DNA of 64,000 nt from an uncultured Collinsella sp. GTDB lineage: Bacteria; Actinomycetota; Coriobacteriia; Coriobacteriales; Coriobacteriaceae. The position numbers and the translations under genes were made by a program. This document shows, piece after piece, positions 18,367 through 24,717 of the stretch (the stretch's first letter is position 1; each line of letters opens with the position of its first letter). The stretch covers positions 186,001 to 250,000 of the forward strand of contig CAKUFD010000002.1 in NCBI GenBank assembly GCA_934647195.1, written 5' to 3'. The notes under the pieces are model-generated. The model searched no databases. It was not told the origin of the DNA and saw only the letters and a list, made by a program, of their open reading frames with translations.

Positions 18367-18954
18367 CTACTGGCCGCTGACCACGACGAGCGAGCCGCCG
18401 ACGGTCCTTATCTTGCTGTCGTACCGGTCGCCGTCTCGCCAGATGTGCACGCGCGCGGCGTAGGGCCTCGCGTCACGGTCCCAGTCGGCGTGCACGATCA
18501 CGGAGTCGCCCCCGCTGTAGTCCCAGACGACGAGGGTCCTGGCGACGCACTTCGGCACGAGGCCCGTCTCCGTGAGCGGGGACCAGGCAACCTCCAGGCG
18601 GTCCGGCACGCGGTCCTCGCGCACGCGCGCCGTGCACAGGCGGTTCGCGATGTCGAGCGAGTCGACGACGGCGCGCGCCGGTGAGATCGCGTCGACGTTG
18701 ACGCCCTCGACCTCGAGCAGCTGCCGCAGGAGGTCCTGCTTCCTGTCGTCGCGGTCGCGCCTGGCCTTCGCGGCGGCGCGGGCCTTCATCAGCTCCTTCT
18801 CGCTCATCTGGGCGCCGTCTAGGCCGTACACGGTGACGCCCTCCTTCACGACCTCGTCGTCGCCGAACATGAGGCCGTCGCGGTAGGCGACTGCGACGGC
18901 GCTGTTCCTCGCGGCCCTCTTCGCTGCGCCGGCTATCTTCCCGAGAACGCCCAT
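18367..18954 (-). CDS. Unknown 195-aa protein between integrase and repressor
   Basis: I do not recognise a family. The N terminus is an amphipathic, Ala-rich stretch (about residues 1-28), residues 50-80 form a highly charged helix (KARAAAKARRDRDDRK), and the C-terminal 100 residues are mixed beta-like (RTLVVWDYSGGDSVIVHADW...YAARVHIWRDGD). It lies four bases after the repressor on the same strand, so it is probably expressed in the lysogen. That position is typical of superinfection-exclusion or other lysogenic-conversion genes; this is inference only. Confidence 0.7.
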   Translation of the reverse strand: MGVLGKIAGAAKRAARNSAVAVAYRDGLMFGDDEVVKEGVTVYGLDGAQMSEKELMKARAAAKARRDRDDRKQDLLRQLLEVEGVNVDAISPARAVVDSLDIANRLCTARVREDRVPDRLEVAWSPLTETGLVPKCVARTLVVWDYSGGDSVIVHADWDRDARPYAARVHIWRDGDRYDSKIRTVGGSLVVVSGQ

Positions 18955-18958
18955 ACCG

Positions 18959-19579
18959 TTACCTCGCGTCCTTCTCGCCCATGTACCAGACGACGCGGCC
19001 CTTGCAGACCACGGGCTCGTCGTCTGGCCCGGCGAGGATGTCGTCGTACTCGCCGCTGTGGCTGTCCGCCGTGAGCATGACCGTGGAGCGGCCCCGGGTG
19101 TAGTTGCGCACGACGGCGCCGTAGTCGGCCGTCTCGGCGAGCACCGGCTGGCCGTTCACCGGCTCCATGTCGGGGTCGACAAGCAGCAGGGCGTCGTGCG
19201 GGAATCGGTTGTCCATGCAGCCGCCATGGGCGTGGACCATGAAGCCGCGCGGATGCGCGTCGGCGATGGAGGCGGGGACCTCGACCTCGTCGGCGAGCTC
19301 GCCCTCGTCCTCGAAGTCACCCATGTGGGCGTATCCGAGGAGCGGGACCATGCGGGAGGTGCCCTTGATCGCGGCCTCGGTGGTGTCCTCTCCCATGAGG
19401 TCAGCTGCGCTTGTCCCTAGAAGTTCGGCAAGCTGCCCTAACTTTGTTAGGCGAGGCTTCGCTCGGCCGTTTTCCCATGCCCCAATGGCCGCTGCCGACA
19501 CGTCAAGCTTTTCGGCAATATCTAGCTGGGTTAATCCTGCTTTCGTACGTAGCGACCGGAGCTTTTCACCAAATTCCAT
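18959..19579 (-). CDS. CI-like phage repressor: XRE HTH plus S24/LexA-like C-terminal domain lacking the Ser-Lys dyad
   Basis: This 206-aa protein has an HTH_3 domain at about residues 5-60 (LRTKAGLTQLDIAEKLDVSA) and a LexA/CI-like beta domain at 78-203. At the position of the usual nucleophile (GDSM) it reads HGGCMDN with Cys121, and the usual catalytic Lys is Arg158 (GAVVRNY), so RecA-stimulated self-cleavage in the standard way is doubtful. ATG 19579 has AGGAGG five bases upstream; an upstream start in the same frame would run into the promoter region. The HTH-coding half is much more AT-rich than the rest, indicating a mosaic join near 19400. Confidence 0.88.
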   Translation of the reverse strand: MEFGEKLRSLRTKAGLTQLDIAEKLDVSAAAIGAWENGRAKPRLTKLGQLAELLGTSAADLMGEDTTEAAIKGTSRMVPLLGYAHMGDFEDEGELADEVEVPASIADAHPRGFMVHAHGGCMDNRFPHDALLLVDPDMEPVNGQPVLAETADYGAVVRNYTRGRSTVMLTADSHSGEYDDILAGPDDEPVVCKGRVVWYMGEKDAR

Positions 19580-19618
19580 AAAGCCTCCTAACTGCGGTGT
19601 CTTTATCCTAAACAAAAA

Positions 19619-19664
19619 TAATTTTGGTTTAAAGCAAAAAGTAGTTGTGGTTAAACCCAAATTA
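19619..19664. promoter_or_regulatory. Repressor operator: inverted repeat between cI-like and cro-like genes
   Basis: TAATTTTGGTTTAA (19619-19632) and TTAAACCCAAATTA (19651-19664) are inverted copies with one mismatch, 18 bases apart, in the AT-rich divergent region. The right arm lies within the spacer of the rightward promoter, so binding would block it. Confidence 0.65.
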
Positions 19665-19673
19665 GATTATGAT
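19645..19673 (+). promoter_or_regulatory. Rightward early promoter (PR-like)
   Basis: TTGTGG (19645-19650) and TATGAT (19668-19673) are 17 bases apart and 23 bases before the cro-like ATG. The operator half-site occupies the spacer. Confidence 0.65.
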
Positions 19674-19696
19674 TAGGTCAACGAAAGGAGGAGCGG

Positions 19697-19900
19697 ATGC
19701 AAAACCTTAAGGAGTTTCGAGAAGCCGGAGCCAAGCGATTCCAGAAGAAAGAAATCGCCGCAGCTCTTGGAATTACCGAACCGACGCTAACGGCCATCGA
19801 GGACGCACAAGCGGACAAGCTTACTCCGACGATGGCGGACAAGCTGGGAAAGCACTTCGGCATTGACGGCAATATTTTTTTGGGTATCGACCCTAAATAA
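19697..19900 (+). CDS. Cro-like small HTH regulator
   Basis: This 67-aa protein is almost entirely an HTH: KKEIAAALGITEPTLTAIED forms the recognition unit. It is divergent from the repressor and the first gene of the early operon, the position of Cro. A strong AAAGGAGG precedes ATG 19697. Like the HTH part of the repressor, it is AT-rich compared with the genes around it. A perfect palindrome (19890-19908, ACCCTAA/TTAGGGT) overlaps its stop and may be another operator. Confidence 0.8.
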   Translation: MQNLKEFREAGAKRFQKKEIAAALGITEPTLTAIEDAQADKLTPTMADKLGKHFGIDGNIFLGIDPK

Positions 19901-19908
19901 ATTAGGGT
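19890..19908. repeat. Palindrome over the cro-like stop codon
   Basis: ACCCTAA and TTAGGGT are separated by five AT bases. There is no T run, so it looks more like a protein-binding site than a terminator. The half-site resembles the GGG/TATA palindromes seen elsewhere in the prophage only loosely. Confidence 0.4.
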
Positions 19909-19928
19909 GCAAACGAAACGGAGAGACC

Positions 19929-20039
19929 GTGAACGAAAACTTCATCGACATCGAGCTGGGCGGATGGAACATCCCCGAGACGATCGTGACGGAGCCGCAG
20001 CCGGTCGACGTGACCGACTACAGCGGGTTCGAGCTGTAA
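19929..20039 (+). CDS. Small acidic phage protein, 36 aa
   Basis: It opens at GTG 19929 with GGAG five bases upstream and ends at TAA 20037-20039. The product is acidic and Pro/Thr-rich with a GGWNIPETIV centre and a YSGFEL end. I know no function. Codon use (GC-rich third positions) matches the phage genes, supporting it as real. It lies between cro and the excisionase-like gene. Confidence 0.55.
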   Translation: MNENFIDIELGGWNIPETIVTEPQPVDVTDYSGFEL

Positions 20040-20069
20040 GGGTCGCAGGCGATGGCGACGCAGTCCCGC

Positions 20070-20135
20070 GCGGGAGGCGCGGCCCCGCAGGGTTCGTGTC
20101 TCCTCTCTCGCGGGCGTTCCGACCGCGCCTCCCGC
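20070..20135. other. Large stem-loop in a 130-base non-coding gap
   Basis: Fifteen bases at 20070-20084 pair with 20121-20135 with one G-U pair, enclosing a 36-base loop. There is no T run and no convincing reading frame of its own. It may be a structured RNA or an early-transcript regulatory site; nothing more can be said. Confidence 0.5.
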
Positions 20136-20169
20136 AGGGGGCTGCGGCCATCGACGGAAGGGGGAGCTG

Positions 20170-20424
20170 ATGCAGGGAAGGACGACGGAGAGGTTCGGCA
20201 GCCCGTGGCTCACGCCGGACGAGGCGGCGGCCTACGCGAGGTGCAGGAAGGACCTCGTGCGGCAACTCATGGCCACTGGCGCGCTCAGGGCCGTGACGAG
20301 GCTCGGCGAGAGGCCGGGGCCGGGGGCGAGGGTCCTCATCAACAAGGCGGACCTGGACGCGTGCATGTACGAGAACGAGGTCGATGCGGGGAGCATCGCG
20401 AGGGCCGTCAACGGGGCGGCATGA
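20170..20424 (+). CDS. Excisionase-like HTH (MerR-type, helix-turn-helix 17) protein
   Basis: This 84-aa protein contains SPWLTPDEAAAYARCRKDLVRQLM, the DNA-binding motif of the excisionase/HTH_17 group, followed by a short beta wing (VLINKADLDACM). Such proteins act as directionality factors or transcription regulators. Here it is far from int and on the other strand, so an excision role is plausible but unproven. Its stop overlaps the next gene's ATG. Confidence 0.7.
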   Translation: MQGRTTERFGSPWLTPDEAAAYARCRKDLVRQLMATGALRAVTRLGERPGPGARVLINKADLDACMYENEVDAGSIARAVNGAA

Positions 20425-20558
20425 GAGGGGAGAAAGGCGTGAAGGGAACGCTGGTCAAGGTCGCCTACATCGCCGGGCCGATGCTCGCGCTGTGCGCGCT
20501 CATCAGGCTCGCCGAGGTCGCGGCCGTCGCGCTCGGCCTCGCGCTGGGGACGCTATGA
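20421..20558 (+). CDS. Small membrane protein, 45 aa
   Basis: Starting at ATG 20421 (overlapping the upstream stop) or GTG 20439 (with GGGGAGAAAGG upstream), it encodes a basic N terminus and one or two hydrophobic segments (VAYIAGPMLALCALI and EVAAVALGLALG). The stop overlaps the rusA ATG. It is a phage protein of unknown role. Confidence 0.55.
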   Translation: MRGEKGVKGTLVKVAYIAGPMLALCALIRLAEVAAVALGLALGTL

Positions 20559-20989
20559 CGAGGCTCGATTCCGTGACGTTCACGGTGCCCTGGGTGCGCG
20601 GCAAGGCCCGCCCGAGGTTCACGAGGCGCGGCCATGCGTACACCGACGGCAGGACCGAGCGCGCCATGGACGAGGTAGCCTGGCGCTTCCGCGAGGTGCT
20701 GGCCCAGGGAGGGCGCGGCGGCGAGGTGCCGGCGTTCGGGGGCGACCCCGTGGAGGTGTCGATACACGTCCACTGCGAGCTGCCGAAGAGCAGGCCGAAG
20801 CGCGTCGAGAGCGAGGAGTACACGGTCACGCCCGACGTCGACAACGTCGCCAAGCTTGTGCTCGACGCGCTCAACGGCGTGGCGTGGGAGGACGACCGGC
20901 AGGTCGTGGGCCTCACGGTGCTCAAGCTGCCGAGGGTCAGGGGGTCGGGCACGCACACGGACGTGCGCGTCTCCAGGGTCAAGAGATAA
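20555..20989 (+). CDS. RusA-family Holliday-junction resolvase
   Basis: This 144-aa protein has the family's diagnostic acidic core, VTPDVDNVAKLVLDALNGVAWEDDRQV, which carries the metal-binding Asp residues, and an N-terminal VPWVRGKARPRFTRRG. RusA-like enzymes resolve four-way junctions during phage recombination and packaging. It precedes the Bet/RecT-type annealase, forming a recombination module. ATG 20555 overlaps the previous stop. Confidence 0.9.
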   Translation: MTRLDSVTFTVPWVRGKARPRFTRRGHAYTDGRTERAMDEVAWRFREVLAQGGRGGEVPAFGGDPVEVSIHVHCELPKSRPKRVESEEYTVTPDVDNVAKLVLDALNGVAWEDDRQVVGLTVLKLPRVRGSGTHTDVRVSRVKR

Positions 20990-21016
20990 GCAAGCAAGGA
21001 GAACGGAGTTCCAAAA

Positions 21017-21889
21017 GTGGCTAACGAGATCATCCAGTACAAGGACGACGCGGGGGAGACGGTGCGCTTCACCCCGCAGGAGATAAAGGAGCGGCTCTGC
21101 CCGACGGCGACCGACAGCGAGCTGGCGCTGTGCATCGAGCTCTGCAACCGCAAGCACCTGAACCCATTCACCAAGGAGGTCTACCTGGTCAAGTACGGCA
21201 GCGCGCCTGCGAGCATCATCACGAGCTACCAGGTCTTCAACCGCCGCGCTTGCCGCAACGATAACTACAACGGCATCAAGTCCGGCGTGGTGGTCATGCG
21301 CGGCCGCGAGATCGTCAAGAAGCGCGGCAGCGCCGTCTACAAGCAGGTGGGCGAGCAGCTCATCGGCGGCTGGGCCGAGGTGCAGTTCAGGGACGGCAAG
21401 GAGCCGGCCTACGCGGAGCTGGCGCTCAGCGACTACAGCACCGGCAAGAGCAACTGGGCCAAGATGCCGGGCGTCATGATCGAGAAGTGCGCCAAGGCGG
21501 CGGCGTGGAGGCTCGCCTTCCCGGACGACTTCAGCGGCATGTACGCGGCCGAGGAGATGGACCAGGCGCAGCCGCAGCCGCGCAAGGCGGCCGCCGAGGT
21601 CGAGGCGCCCAAGCCGGTCGACCTCCAGCCGGTGCGCGACCTCTTCAAGCCGTTCTGCCAGGCGCTCGACATCAGCTCGGGCGACGCCGTGGACCTCATC
21701 TGCGGCCAGGTCGGCGCCGAGAGCATGCAGTCCATGACCGAGATGCAGGCGCGCCGCGCGGTGTCGTACATGGAGGAGGAGATGGCGCACACGGTCGCCG
21801 TCGAGCCCGCCCCCGAGCCGGAGCCGATGCCGGATGGACCGGACGAGTACGTGGCCATGGGGTACGGCGACATCGAGGGGGAGTTCTGA
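21017..21889 (+). CDS. bet: Phage recombination protein Bet/RecT-type annealase
   Basis: A single-strand annealing protein for phage recombination. The 290-aa product shows the Bet/RecT core: CIELCNRKHLNPFTKEVYLVKYG, ITSYQVFNRRA, KMPGVMIEKCAKAAAWRLAFPDDFSGMY. The C-terminal 100 residues are Pro/Glu-rich and less conserved. The start is GTG 21017 after AAGGAG. No partner exonuclease gene (YqaJ or RecE type) was seen nearby. The stop overlaps the next start. Confidence 0.92.
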   Translation: MANEIIQYKDDAGETVRFTPQEIKERLCPTATDSELALCIELCNRKHLNPFTKEVYLVKYGSAPASIITSYQVFNRRACRNDNYNGIKSGVVVMRGREIVKKRGSAVYKQVGEQLIGGWAEVQFRDGKEPAYAELALSDYSTGKSNWAKMPGVMIEKCAKAAAWRLAFPDDFSGMYAAEEMDQAQPQPRKAAAEVEAPKPVDLQPVRDLFKPFCQALDISSGDAVDLICGQVGAESMQSMTEMQARRAVSYMEEEMAHTVAVEPAPEPEPMPDGPDEYVAMGYGDIEGEF

Positions 21890-22818
21890 TGGCGGCGGAG
21901 ATGGAGGGCACGGCGCTGGTCGTGTCGAGGGCCGGTATCGCGGAGGCGTCGAGCTTCAACGAACAGCTGGTCAAGATCACGGCCGACTGCAGGGAAGCGC
22001 TGGGGGCCACGCCGCCGATAGGCGAGGTCAAGGACGCCGAGGACTACCGCTACCTCAAGGCGGCGCTCGCCAACCTCAGGAAGCAGAGGAAGGAGGCCGA
22101 TGCGTGGCGCAAGTCCATCACGGGGCAGCTCGACGAGGCAAAGCGCGCCGTCACCAAGTGCGTTGGGCAGTCCACGGCCGAGCTGGACGACGCCGTCGCG
22201 AAGATGGCGACCCTCAAGGCGTCCACCGAGGACGGATGGCGCGCCGAGAAGCGCGGCCGCCTGGAGGCCTATTGGGAGCGGAAGTACCCCGCGCTGGCGC
22301 TCTGCACGGGCGAGGCGGCCGAGCCGCTGGTGCCCTTCGGCCGCATCCTCGACCCGGACTGGCTGAAGCGGGTCTCGGAGCTGTCGAGCGACGCCAAGGC
22401 CGAGCGCGCGATGGACGCCATCGCAGACGGCATCGCGGCGGGCCAGCGCGCAATCGAGTGCATCGAGGGCGACGACGACCTGAGGTCGCGCGCAATGGCG
22501 GGCCTCTTCCGCACGCTGGACGCGGGCGCGGCCATCGAGGCGGCCAAGGAGGAGCAGCGCCGCGCGAGGGACATCGAGCGCGTCGCGTCGCGCCCGGCAC
22601 CGGTCACCGAGGTGCGCGCGGCCGACGCCCCGACGGAGCTGTCGCAGGCGGTGGCCGACGTGGTGAGGGCGGCTGGCGCACCGGCACCGGAGCCGAAGCC
22701 GGAGCCGGAGCCGAGGGGATGGCGCATCGTCATCGAGTGCGCGACGCCCGACGAGGTGCGGCACGTGAAGGAGATCATGGTGGGCCACGGGGTCCACGGC
22801 AGAATTGAGAGGATGTAG
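21889..22818 (+). CDS. DUF1351-family phage protein
   Basis: This 309-aa protein is predicted to be largely helical. It contains the DUF1351-like core DYRYLKAALANLRKQRKEADAWRK followed by a long charged helix, then a Pro/Glu-rich hinge (PAPEPKPEPEP) and a small C-terminal beta unit (GWRIVIECATPDEVRHVKEIM). DUF1351 genes regularly lie beside recT/bet and ssb in phages; function unknown. ATGA overlap with bet. Confidence 0.75.
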   Translation: MAAEMEGTALVVSRAGIAEASSFNEQLVKITADCREALGATPPIGEVKDAEDYRYLKAALANLRKQRKEADAWRKSITGQLDEAKRAVTKCVGQSTAELDDAVAKMATLKASTEDGWRAEKRGRLEAYWERKYPALALCTGEAAEPLVPFGRILDPDWLKRVSELSSDAKAERAMDAIADGIAAGQRAIECIEGDDDLRSRAMAGLFRTLDAGAAIEAAKEEQRRARDIERVASRPAPVTEVRAADAPTELSQAVADVVRAAGAPAPEPKPEPEPRGWRIVIECATPDEVRHVKEIMVGHGVHGRIERM

Positions 22819-22820
22819 AG

Positions 22821-23129
22821 ATGTCGATTCCCGAGCTCGAGAACTGGCAGCGCCGACAGGCGCTGAAGAGGGCCATGGCGGCCAGGCACGAGCGCGCGTG
22901 CTTCCTGGCACGCTGCAAGGCGGGCGAGGTCGCCCCGGCGGAGGCCATGGCGGCCCCGGTGGCGCAGGGCGTCCCGGCGCGCCGCTTCATCGAGTCCTTC
23001 CCCGGCTTCGGCCGTGCCAGGGCCGAGGCGGTCATGGAGGACGCGGGCATCAGCTCGACGCGCCGCGTGCGCGGCCTGGGCTGCCGCCAGCGCGAGACCG
23101 TGCTGGCCGCGCTCGAGGGGAGGCGATAG
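22821..23129 (+). CDS. mIHF-like DNA-binding protein (actinobacterial integration host factor type)
   Basis: This 102-aa protein has a C-terminal half matching the mIHF core: RFIESFPGFGRARAEAVMEDAG followed by STRRVRGLGCRQRETVLAAL, a helix-hairpin-helix/H2TH-like DNA-binding unit. In Actinobacteria mIHF is a nucleoid protein that bends DNA and was first found as a host factor for phage L5 integration. A phage-encoded copy between DUF1351 and ssb suggests the phage brings its own architectural protein for replication or integration (inference). Confidence 0.75.
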   Translation: MSIPELENWQRRQALKRAMAARHERACFLARCKAGEVAPAEAMAAPVAQGVPARRFIESFPGFGRARAEAVMEDAGISSTRRVRGLGCRQRETVLAALEGRR

Positions 23130-23131
23130 GC

Positions 23132-23554
23132 ATGGCGATCAACCGAGTGGCCATCTCCGGCAACCTGACCCGCGACCCGGAGCTGCGCTTGACCGCCGGC
23201 GGCATGCAGGTGCTGTCCCTGGGCGTGGCGGTGAACGACCGCCGGAAGAACCAGGCCACGGGCGAGTGGGAGGACGTGCCCAACTTCGTGGACTGCACGA
23301 TGTTCGGCACCCGCGCCGAGGCCGTGAGCCGATACCTCTCCAAGGGGACCAAGGTCGCCGTCGAGGGCAAGCTGCGCTACAGCTCCTGGGAGACCAAGGA
23401 GGGCCAGCGCCGCAGCAAGCTCGAGGTCATCGTCGACGAGATCGAGTTTATGAGCCGCCGCGACGGGCAGGCGGCCCAGACGGCTGCCCCGGCGACGGCA
23501 GCGCCGGTGCAGACCGAGCCACTGGACGTGTACGACGAGGACATCCCCTTTTAA
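23132..23554 (+). CDS. ssb: Single-stranded DNA-binding protein
   Basis: This 140-aa protein has the OB-fold: MAINRVAISGNLTRDPELR, VNDRRKNQATGEWEDVPNFVDC, and KLRYSSWETKEGQRRSKLEV. The Gln/Ala/Pro linker ends in DVYDEDIPF, the acidic tail that recruits partner proteins. It lies two bases after the mIHF-like gene. Confidence 0.95.
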   Translation: MAINRVAISGNLTRDPELRLTAGGMQVLSLGVAVNDRRKNQATGEWEDVPNFVDCTMFGTRAEAVSRYLSKGTKVAVEGKLRYSSWETKEGQRRSKLEVIVDEIEFMSRRDGQAAQTAAPATAAPVQTEPLDVYDEDIPF

Positions 23555-23573
23555 GGGATAGAGGGCGCGGGAG

Positions 23574-24317
23574 ATGGAGAACTTCAACTTCAATCGGGAC
23601 TTCTACGAGGGCTGCAAGTCCCTCGGCGAGAAGGACGCGGCGGCCCTCGCGTGGGCGCTCCTGGCCTACGGCTACGAGGGCGTCGAGCCGAACCTGAAGC
23701 CCGCCCTCAAGGCCGCCTTCTCCTTCGCGAGGGGCCGCGTCGACGCCATGGTCAAGGGGTCGCAGGGAGGCAAGAAGCGCACGCGCTCGGCTTCCGCGAG
23801 CAAGGCCCCTTCCCATGGTGCTTCCCAAGGGGGTAGCCAAGACCCTAGGCAAGACCCTAGCCAAGGGGGTAGCCAAGACCCTAGGCAACAGAAAGAGAAA
23901 GAGAAGGAGAAGGAGAGTAAGCACACTAGCGTGTGCTTACCAGAGATCGCCGCGCCCTCGGCTATCCCCTGCGGTGAGGACGAGGGCTTCGAGGCCCCTT
24001 CCCTGGAGGCCGTCAGGGCCTACTTCGGGGCCAACTGCCTTCTGGGCGACCCGGAGGCGTTCTGGAGCCACTACGCCTCCCAGGGCTGGGAGAAGGGCAA
24101 CGGCTGCCGCGTGAGCGACTGGCGCGCGCTGGCCCTCAGCTGGGCGCGCCGCCAACGGTACATGGACGCCGAGGACAGGGCGCGCGGCAAGCCCACGCAG
24201 GGCGAGGTCGCCGAGGCGGCCTGGAAGCCGGTCGAGGACCCGGTCGCCAAGGCCAGGGCCGACGTGGCCAAGGCGGAGGCGGAGTACGCGAGGCTATACG
24301 GGGAGGTGCCGAGATGA
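23574..24317 (+). CDS. Replication protein with DUF6291-like N terminus; probable origin inside the gene
   Basis: In this 247-aa protein residues 1-70 (FYEGCKSLGEKDAAALAWALLAYGYEGVEP) resemble DUF6291, found at the N terminus of many phage replication initiators. Residues 80-125 are low-complexity repeats (SQGGSQDPRQ twice) and a KE-rich run. Residues 140-200 form the C-terminal DUF with AFWSHYASQGW..GCRVSDWRALALSWARR, common in phage primosomal proteins. The repeats and a palindrome in the DNA (23826-23940) suggest the origin is embedded here, as in lambda O. No helicase or polymerase gene was found. Confidence 0.75.
   Translation: MENFNFNRDFYEGCKSLGEKDAAALAWALLAYGYEGVEPNLKPALKAAFSFARGRVDAMVKGSQGGKKRTRSASASKAPSHGASQGGSQDPRQDPSQGGSQDPRQQKEKEKEKESKHTSVCLPEIAAPSAIPCGEDEGFEAPSLEAVRAYFGANCLLGDPEAFWSHYASQGWEKGNGCRVSDWRALALSWARRQRYMDAEDRARGKPTQGEVAEAAWKPVEDPVAKARADVAKAEAEYARLYGEVPR
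23826..23888 (+). repeat. 36-bp tandem repeat, iteron-like
   Basis: One full and one partial copy (starting at 23826 and 23862) each carry AAGGGGGTAGCCAAGACCCTAGG. The ACCCTAG/CTAGGG motifs recur several times. Located within the replication gene, ahead of a purine-rich tract and a palindrome. Confidence 0.75.
23888..23940. other. Putative replication origin: polypurine tract plus 10-bp palindrome
   Basis: A run of about 32 purines with a single interruption (23888-23920) precedes arms GTAAGCACAC (23917-23926) and GTGTGCTTAC (23931-23940) around TAGC. With the adjacent tandem repeats this is the usual shape of an origin inside an initiator gene. Confidence 0.5.
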
Positions 24318-24517
24318 TGACGACTGCCGAGCTGCTGCGGCGGTACCCGCCGAGCGGCAGCAGGTACCGCGAGGGAGACGTGCCGCTCATGGCGCTCCAC
24401 CGGGCGAACACGATCACGCGCGCAGAGTGGGCGGCCTACGAGCTGGAGCGCAAGCGCGAGTGGGCGGCTCAGGTGGCGGCCGAGCGCGCGGCGATGGAGG
24501 CGGCCCCATGGCAGTGA
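24314..24517 (+). CDS. Small phage protein, 67 aa
   Basis: A charged, helical protein (residues 35-60 AYELERKREWAAQVAAERAAM). Unknown function. It overlaps the replication gene stop and the next start, so it is part of the early operon. Confidence 0.6.
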   Translation: MMTTAELLRRYPPSGSRYREGDVPLMALHRANTITRAEWAAYELERKREWAAQVAAERAAMEAAPWQ

Positions 24518-24717
24518 CCGAGGCGACGTGGGCGGCGTGGCAGTCGCTCGACGACCGGGAGCGCGGGCAGGGCGCATGGGAGCCGCAGAGGTGCGCGGCG
24601 TGCGCGCTGTCCGGTAGGTGCCGCCGGGAGACGGCGGACGGCCCGGAGGGCGGCTACTGCGCCTGGTACGAGGATGTAGACGATGAAGGGAAAGACGATG
24701 GACGAGAAGACGGCTGA
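24508..24717 (+). CDS. Small Cys-rich phage protein, 69 aa
   Basis: Contains CAACALSGRCRRE and a later GGYCAWYEDV, four Cys in a spacing that could bind zinc, and ends in an acidic EGKDDG tail. It resembles the protein at 25578 in layout (CxxC, single late Cys, WxxF/V-D-D-GKDDG end), so the two may be paralogues. The end of the gene overlaps the start of the next by 20 bases in a sequence that is repeated at 25749. Confidence 0.6.
   Translation: MAVTEATWAAWQSLDDRERGQGAWEPQRCAACALSGRCRRETADGPEGGYCAWYEDVDDEGKDDGREDG

Noticed and set aside
17143-18380. Long open frames on both strands over the integrase (321 aa minus, 411 aa plus)
   Set aside because: Arg/Gly/Pro-rich shadow translations of a GC-rich gene with no motif; the integrase frame has full catalytic motifs.
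20465-22911. Long minus-strand frames (441 and 492 aa) opposite rusA, bet and DUF1351
   Set aside because: Same antisense artefact; no ribosome sites and no recognisable motifs.
23826-23888. Tandem repeat as a CRISPR-like array
   Set aside because: Only one full and one partial copy, no spacers, and it is inside a coding frame.
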